NCBI GenBank assembly: GCA_937875035.1
Contig: CALNCF010000478.1
Location: 1-8,023, forward strand
Length of the DNA: 8,023 nucleotides
Direction of reading: 5' to 3'
Origin: an uncultured Sphingobacteriaceae bacterium
GTDB taxonomy: Bacteria > Bacteroidota > Bacteroidia > Sphingobacteriales > Sphingobacteriaceae
The position numbers and the translations under genes are program-made. The notes beneath the pieces were generated by a model that was not told where the DNA came from, did not search any database, and was given only the letters and a program-made list of their open reading frames with translations. Positions within the stretch are counted from its first letter, which is position 1; every line of letters begins with the position of its first letter. Below, piece after piece: positions 6,201 to 8,023 of the stretch.

Positions 6201-8023
6201 TACGATCAGAACGATGGGAGCCATGCCTGGGGTATGGCCAATATCGAGTATTACCGTTGCCATATCTTCAAAAAGTTCTCCCGTAACGGTGCTGTAAACA
6301 CAGGTAATGTGATCAGCTATGCCTACGACGGACTGAACCAATTGATCCGTAAGACCACACCCGATGCCGGCACGGTCCGGTATGTGTACGACCTTGACGG
6401 TAAGCTGCGCTTCTCGCAGAACGCACGACAGCTCGCGGAAAATAAATTCTCATATACCAATTACGACCGCATCGGAAGAGTGACCGAAGTGGGCGAGTAC
6501 GACCCTTCGGTTGCACACAGCGAGGGCATAGCTCCCTATTTCTTCGAGACCCGGGCGCATTTCGACAGCCTCGGGAACCCAAGCCCGGGTCCGTTGGATC
6601 CTAAAAGTGTGATCCTGATCCTGGAACAAAATTACGGACCGGATGCGGAACGCTCGTCCCAGCAAACCTGGTATGCGTACGACCTGAAATCGTCCGACTT
6701 CCCGGTGAGCCTGAGCACCAATTACAAGCAGGGCGGCTTCCTGAACGGCCGTTTGACTAAATCCTGGAACGCGAATAATGCCAGCTGGTACAGCTACGAT
6801 GAGCAAGGTCGTATGAGATGGGATGTGCAGGCGGTGAGCGGCCTGGCCACGAATAAAACCCTCGATTATACCTATAATTTCTTCGGAGGAGTGGTCGATG
6901 TGATCTACCAGAAATACAACCGGGGAGAATCTTTCCGGCACCATTATGTATACGACCGGAAAAACAGGCTCAGCGAAGTAAGCACCAGTACCAGCACGAC
7001 CACGCAGGTACAGGCTAAGTACGAGTATTATGCGCACGGTCCGCTGAAGCGTACCCTGTTAGGAAACGACTACCAGGGCCTGGATTATGTATACACCATT
7101 AACGGCTGGCTGAAGAGCATCAACAGCCCGGAGCCTTCGCGTGCGAACGATCCGGGTAAGGATGGAGGCATGGGTGCGCGTGCTGCAGAGGCTGCGGATA
7201 TCTTCGGGATGAGCCTGGATTATTTCAGCGGTGATTATGAACGCAAGCAGACCCATGTGCAGCATACGATCTATAATGCCACAGATCCGGTTTCCATGTC
7301 GTACGCAGGAGAAGTACGCGCCATGCGCTGGAGTACCAACCTGCCTTCGGGCGCCCCGGTGAACCCTGCATATAGCAGTAAGGAGATGATCTATACTTAC
7401 CAGTATGATTTTATGAGCCGCATCAGCGGCGGGGTGTTCGGTACTACGACGGTAGGCAGCGCGAATAATACGACCTACGGGCGAACCGATTCATCCACCA
7501 CCCGCATGACCATGACCTCGCTGCCGGAGTACCGCCTGTCGGGCATCGGCTACGACCGGAACGGGAACATCAGCAGCCTTACCCGTAAGGGAGCGCTGAA
7601 CGGCGGAACCTACAACATGGACCAGTTGTCGTATGCGTACAGCAATAACAGGCTGAACTCGGTAAGCGATGTCGTAGGTGCCGGTGTGCAGGCAGATGAT
7701 TTAGAGTCTTCTGCCTATACCTACGATGCCAGCGGGCAGATGAAGACCGACAGCGCCAAGAACCTCAGGATCGAATATGATGTATACGGCAAGGTGGTAA
7801 AGCTGTATGACAAGACCAGCAATGTGCTGCGTGTTCAGTACGATTATAATGAGCGCGGACAGAAGATCCGTAAGACCACTTACACCGGCAGCACACCGGT
7901 GGTGCAGACCCAGGTGTATTACATCAGCGATGTATCCGGCAATACCATGGCCGTGTACGAAAGCATGAACGTGCCGCTGAACGGGTATACGAACACCCTG
8001 TCGGAATACCCGGTATATGGTGC
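3147..8023 (+). CDS. DUF6443-type YD-repeat (RHS family) secreted protein, 3' end outside window
   Basis: I translated this frame codon by codon: it is open from ATG 3147 to the right edge, 1625 codons plus two bases, with no stop. Order of parts: signal peptide (residues 1-26); beta-sandwich domain of secreted Bacteroidota proteins (about 33-254); BNR_assoc_N-like domain (about 261-406); DUF6443-like segment (about 431-485, with YSDGIGR and FDHFGRP); family-typical stretch SVVYSNQSGQTIASC (641-655); first YD-like motif YDLRGNV (793-799); a ~230-residue insertion; and a YD core from 1056 on. The protein should be exported and form part of a YD shell that normally encloses a C-terminal RHS core and effector domain, which would lie just past the window edge. 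Possible roles are contact-dependent toxin, adhesin or surface structure, and the visible part cannot decide between them. Starts at 3150, 3153 and 3162 are also possible. The last gives a compact 21-residue signal peptide. No clear Shine-Dalgarno sequence precedes any of them. Confidence 0.93.
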   Translation, partial: MMMNAMLRKYIYLVISFVLITASGYAQDGKVPYYTISANHDRPYSEIVGNIIYEAGINDPGTIMVGGIGFDFEFDGVMNQEFSVNPQGWLVLENNDYSPDHNNLTDYYVPMIAPLWANFAVEMNEGAASVVSYELSGSAGKRILTVQWKDMRWRDGAALLESSETTISFQALLFEEDHHIEFVYLMPEGDMHFTYDPTGGARPDNEGATIGIGAKISSGALNLKTFMCEHPLQDSTISIHVNDVFSENHIIRFDPRPEPVDEWIVFNGNDQVVNATCPGYLDQAILKVRLNVPDAWNGFPLQKLSFTTGGSTSRYDIAAAKVYYTGSSPVLSYTNLYGTAITQPDGAITFTESLNLDAGDQYFWLVYDVDTTANEGNILDATWVSYQLNGDVYAPAESNPAGARTILERSSGYNRPLLELPPVSAAEYQRNWIDVKIYNGNDSVFSQQRTYSDGIGRTTQVQSLAGSQVTVSQVVFDHFGRPALQSLPATLDENEVSISYRTDFIQSAPGTNYSYTNFEGAKRLNPDPLYQNQVNSLGWYYSDHNTIEAYVAADKYPFVCTLFSADPFARPVMSTLAGQDHKAGSGHENKMVMLNGTPEMAYIYGYYGSYIKEENEELQRGIPQLMQLLKTVSVNPDGKVSVVYSNQSGQTIASCVSGNPLQSGCRKQLVQLALEAGGSRSADIHIPRNTITSLKLVKPEWMLVTDTYPYMHITYTMVDLLNNTRLVEGTHYSVSSAGAVTFLGAYAGRDGFFRISCQVAPGVSTTYVRYNGTDRSPKLEYMLDYTDWSLNYYDLRGNVVQTVSPEAVDCNFNPLNSAHQNAEDIKINMTLDPLSQVDDIYMQSIEVTPSSMGRFVQIDLGVYNPGAAPYVSGTSPLRDPDLDLSLHAVSEEGGFFQREEQPGTNVEYKEWKVFRYDFNIIATDTNNNEVILNNKPIYIYMGLLKRPSDIVDYYVYRNTFSRQFDNAALHGYKRIRIALSQVDVYIEDLSHVYENIRTGMLHNIYLDPVRVNPAYFLPYDQNDGSHAWGMANIEYYRCHIFKKFSRNGAVNTGNVISYAYDGLNQLIRKTTPDAGTVRYVYDLDGKLRFSQNARQLAENKFSYTNYDRIGRVTEVGEYDPSVAHSEGIAPYFFETRAHFDSLGNPSPGPLDPKSVILILEQNYGPDAERSSQQTWYAYDLKSSDFPVSLSTNYKQGGFLNGRLTKSWNANNASWYSYDEQGRMRWDVQAVSGLATNKTLDYTYNFFGGVVDVIYQKYNRGESFRHHYVYDRKNRLSEVSTSTSTTTQVQAKYEYYAHGPLKRTLLGNDYQGLDYVYTINGWLKSINSPEPSRANDPGKDGGMGARAAEAADIFGMSLDYFSGDYERKQTHVQHTIYNATDPVSMSYAGEVRAMRWSTNLPSGAPVNPAYSSKEMIYTYQYDFMSRISGGVFGTTTVGSANNTTYGRTDSSTTRMTMTSLPEYRLSGIGYDRNGNISSLTRKGALNGGTYNMDQLSYAYSNNRLNSVSDVVGAGVQADDLESSAYTYDASGQMKTDSAKNLRIEYDVYGKVVKLYDKTSNVLRVQYDYNERGQKIRKTTYTGSTPVVQTQVYYISDVSGNTMAVYESMNVPLNGYTNTLSEYPVYG
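3243..3908 (+). other. N-terminal beta-sandwich domain of the second protein (surface-protein type)
   Basis: Residues about 33-254 follow a pattern I know from N-termini of secreted Bacteroidota proteins: FDFEFDG, then a strand leading to QGWLVLE (W at residue 89), an APLWANF segment, VSYELSG..KRILTVQWKD (VQWKD at 146-150), and FQALLFEEDHHIEFVY (IEFVY at 180-184). In such proteins the equivalent phrases read like 'VSTNGWL', 'IAPLWDDL', 'RVLTIQWKD' and 'NVIEFVYG'. The role is probably adhesive or structural. The family name is uncertain, so I give none. Confidence 0.6.
3927..4364 (+). other. BNR_assoc_N-like domain (sialidase-associated N-terminal type) in the second protein
   Basis: Residues about 261-406 match the layout of the BNR_assoc_N family (PF14873), found ahead of sialidase BNR repeats and in many secreted Bacteroidota proteins. 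The visible landmarks are a KLSFTTGGST strand, DIAAAKVYYTG (KVYYTG at 321-326), a NLDAGDQYFWLVYDV strand (YFWLVYDV at 362-369), NILDATWVSYQLNG, and a closing SNPAGARTI. The domain has no catalytic role by itself. Here it is followed by a DUF6443 segment and not by a sialidase propeller. Confidence 0.75.
4437..4601 (+). other. DUF6443-like segment of the second protein
   Basis: Residues 431-485 carry the family phrases in order: NWIDVKIYNGND, QQRTYSDGIGRTTQVQSLAG (GIGR at 454-457) and VVFDHFGRPALQSLP (FDHFGRP at 476-482). In typical DUF6443 proteins this reads as 'TYFDGLGRPLQTV...YDAFGRE...LPY' and sits soon after the signal peptide. Here it begins only after residue 430 because two extra domains precede it. 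Confidence in the family is good but rests on recognition alone. Confidence 0.75.
5610..6308 (+). other. ~233-residue non-YD insertion between YD elements of the second protein
   Basis: Residues about 822-1054 lie between YDLRGNVVQTVSPEAV (from residue 793) and ISYAYDGLNQLIRKTTPDAG (from 1056). In relatives I remember, these two phrases are separated by only a few tens of residues. The inserted part lacks YD motifs. It has alternating hydrophobic strands (for example GRFVQIDLGVY, EWKVFRYDFNIIA, YIYMGLLKR) and looks like one or two beta domains, or a lobe projecting from the shell. I do not recognise a family. Confidence 0.5.
6312..8023 (+). repeat. YD-repeat (RHS) core of the second protein, continuing past the window
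   Basis: From residue 1056 the protein is a degenerate array of tyrosine-aspartate strands: YAYDGLNQL, YVYDLDGKL (1079), YDRIGRV (1106), YSYDEQGRM (1215), YVYDRKNRL, YYAHGPLKR (1294), YTINGWLKSIN (1316), YDRNGNI (1469), YTYDASGQM (1524), YDVYGKV (1544) and YYISDVSGN near 1590-1598. The HGPLKR / GWLKSIN pair and DIFGMSLDYFSGDY (1351 on) are typical of Bacteroidota DUF6443 proteins. YD arrays wind into the hollow shell of Rhs and TcB/TcC proteins. The window ends at EYPVYG, where family members usually enter the conserved RHS-associated core. No protease or toxin motif is visible yet. Confidence 0.85.

Noticed and set aside
6450..7037. 195-codon open frame on the minus strand
   Set aside because: It lies fully inside the YD core of the second gene, whose plus-strand frame matches family motifs throughout. 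The minus-strand product shows no recognisable domain and is a shadow of the GC-balanced coding sequence.
6344..7879. Exact 15-base direct repeat GATCCGTAAGACCAC at 6344-6358 and 7865-7879
   Set aside because: Both copies encode IRKTT in equivalent places after YD-type strands. The match is explained by the repeated protein motif and shared codon preference, not by a mobile or regulatory element.

Overview
The window holds two very large plus-strand genes and almost nothing else. Both run off the window: the first has no visible start and the second has no visible end. They lie in the same reading frame and are separated by only 3 bases (TTT at 3144-3146), so they are almost certainly one transcription unit. 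No RNA gene, mobile element, CRISPR array or non-coding stretch longer than 3 bases was found. All minus-strand open frames and the short plus-strand ones are shadows of these two genes.

Organism: a member of the Bacteroidota is the best fit, perhaps a Chitinophagaceae- or Cytophagales-like lineage. The GC content looks roughly balanced. Both proteins carry phrases typical of the Bacteroidota YD-repeat/RHS families, such as a WGYY phrase followed by SWSLKKI-SPLGG in the first and an HGPLKR / GWLKSIN pair in the second. The start of the second gene has no clear Shine-Dalgarno sequence, and an AT-rich leader is usual in this phylum. The genus cannot be read from the sequence.

Region 1 (1-3143): the C-terminal ~1047 residues of an RHS-associated, YD-containing surface protein. 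It has a long beta-rich body, a probable galactose-binding-like (jelly-roll) module near the C-terminus, and a short YD-type tail that ends the protein.

Region 2 (3147-8023): at least 1625 residues of a secreted DUF6443-type YD-repeat protein. In order it has a signal peptide, a beta-sandwich domain of the kind seen at the N-terminus of secreted Bacteroidota proteins, a BNR_assoc_N-like domain, a DUF6443-like segment, a ~230-residue insertion and a long YD-repeat core. The window stops about where the RHS-repeat-associated core and the variable C-terminal (often toxin) domain would begin.

How they may work together: in Bacteroidota genomes a large partner with a YD tail commonly sits directly upstream of a DUF6443/RHS protein. 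By analogy with TcB/TcC and Rhs shells, the two could build one secreted YD shell carrying the C-terminal domain of the second protein. That is inference, because the decisive C-terminus is outside the window.
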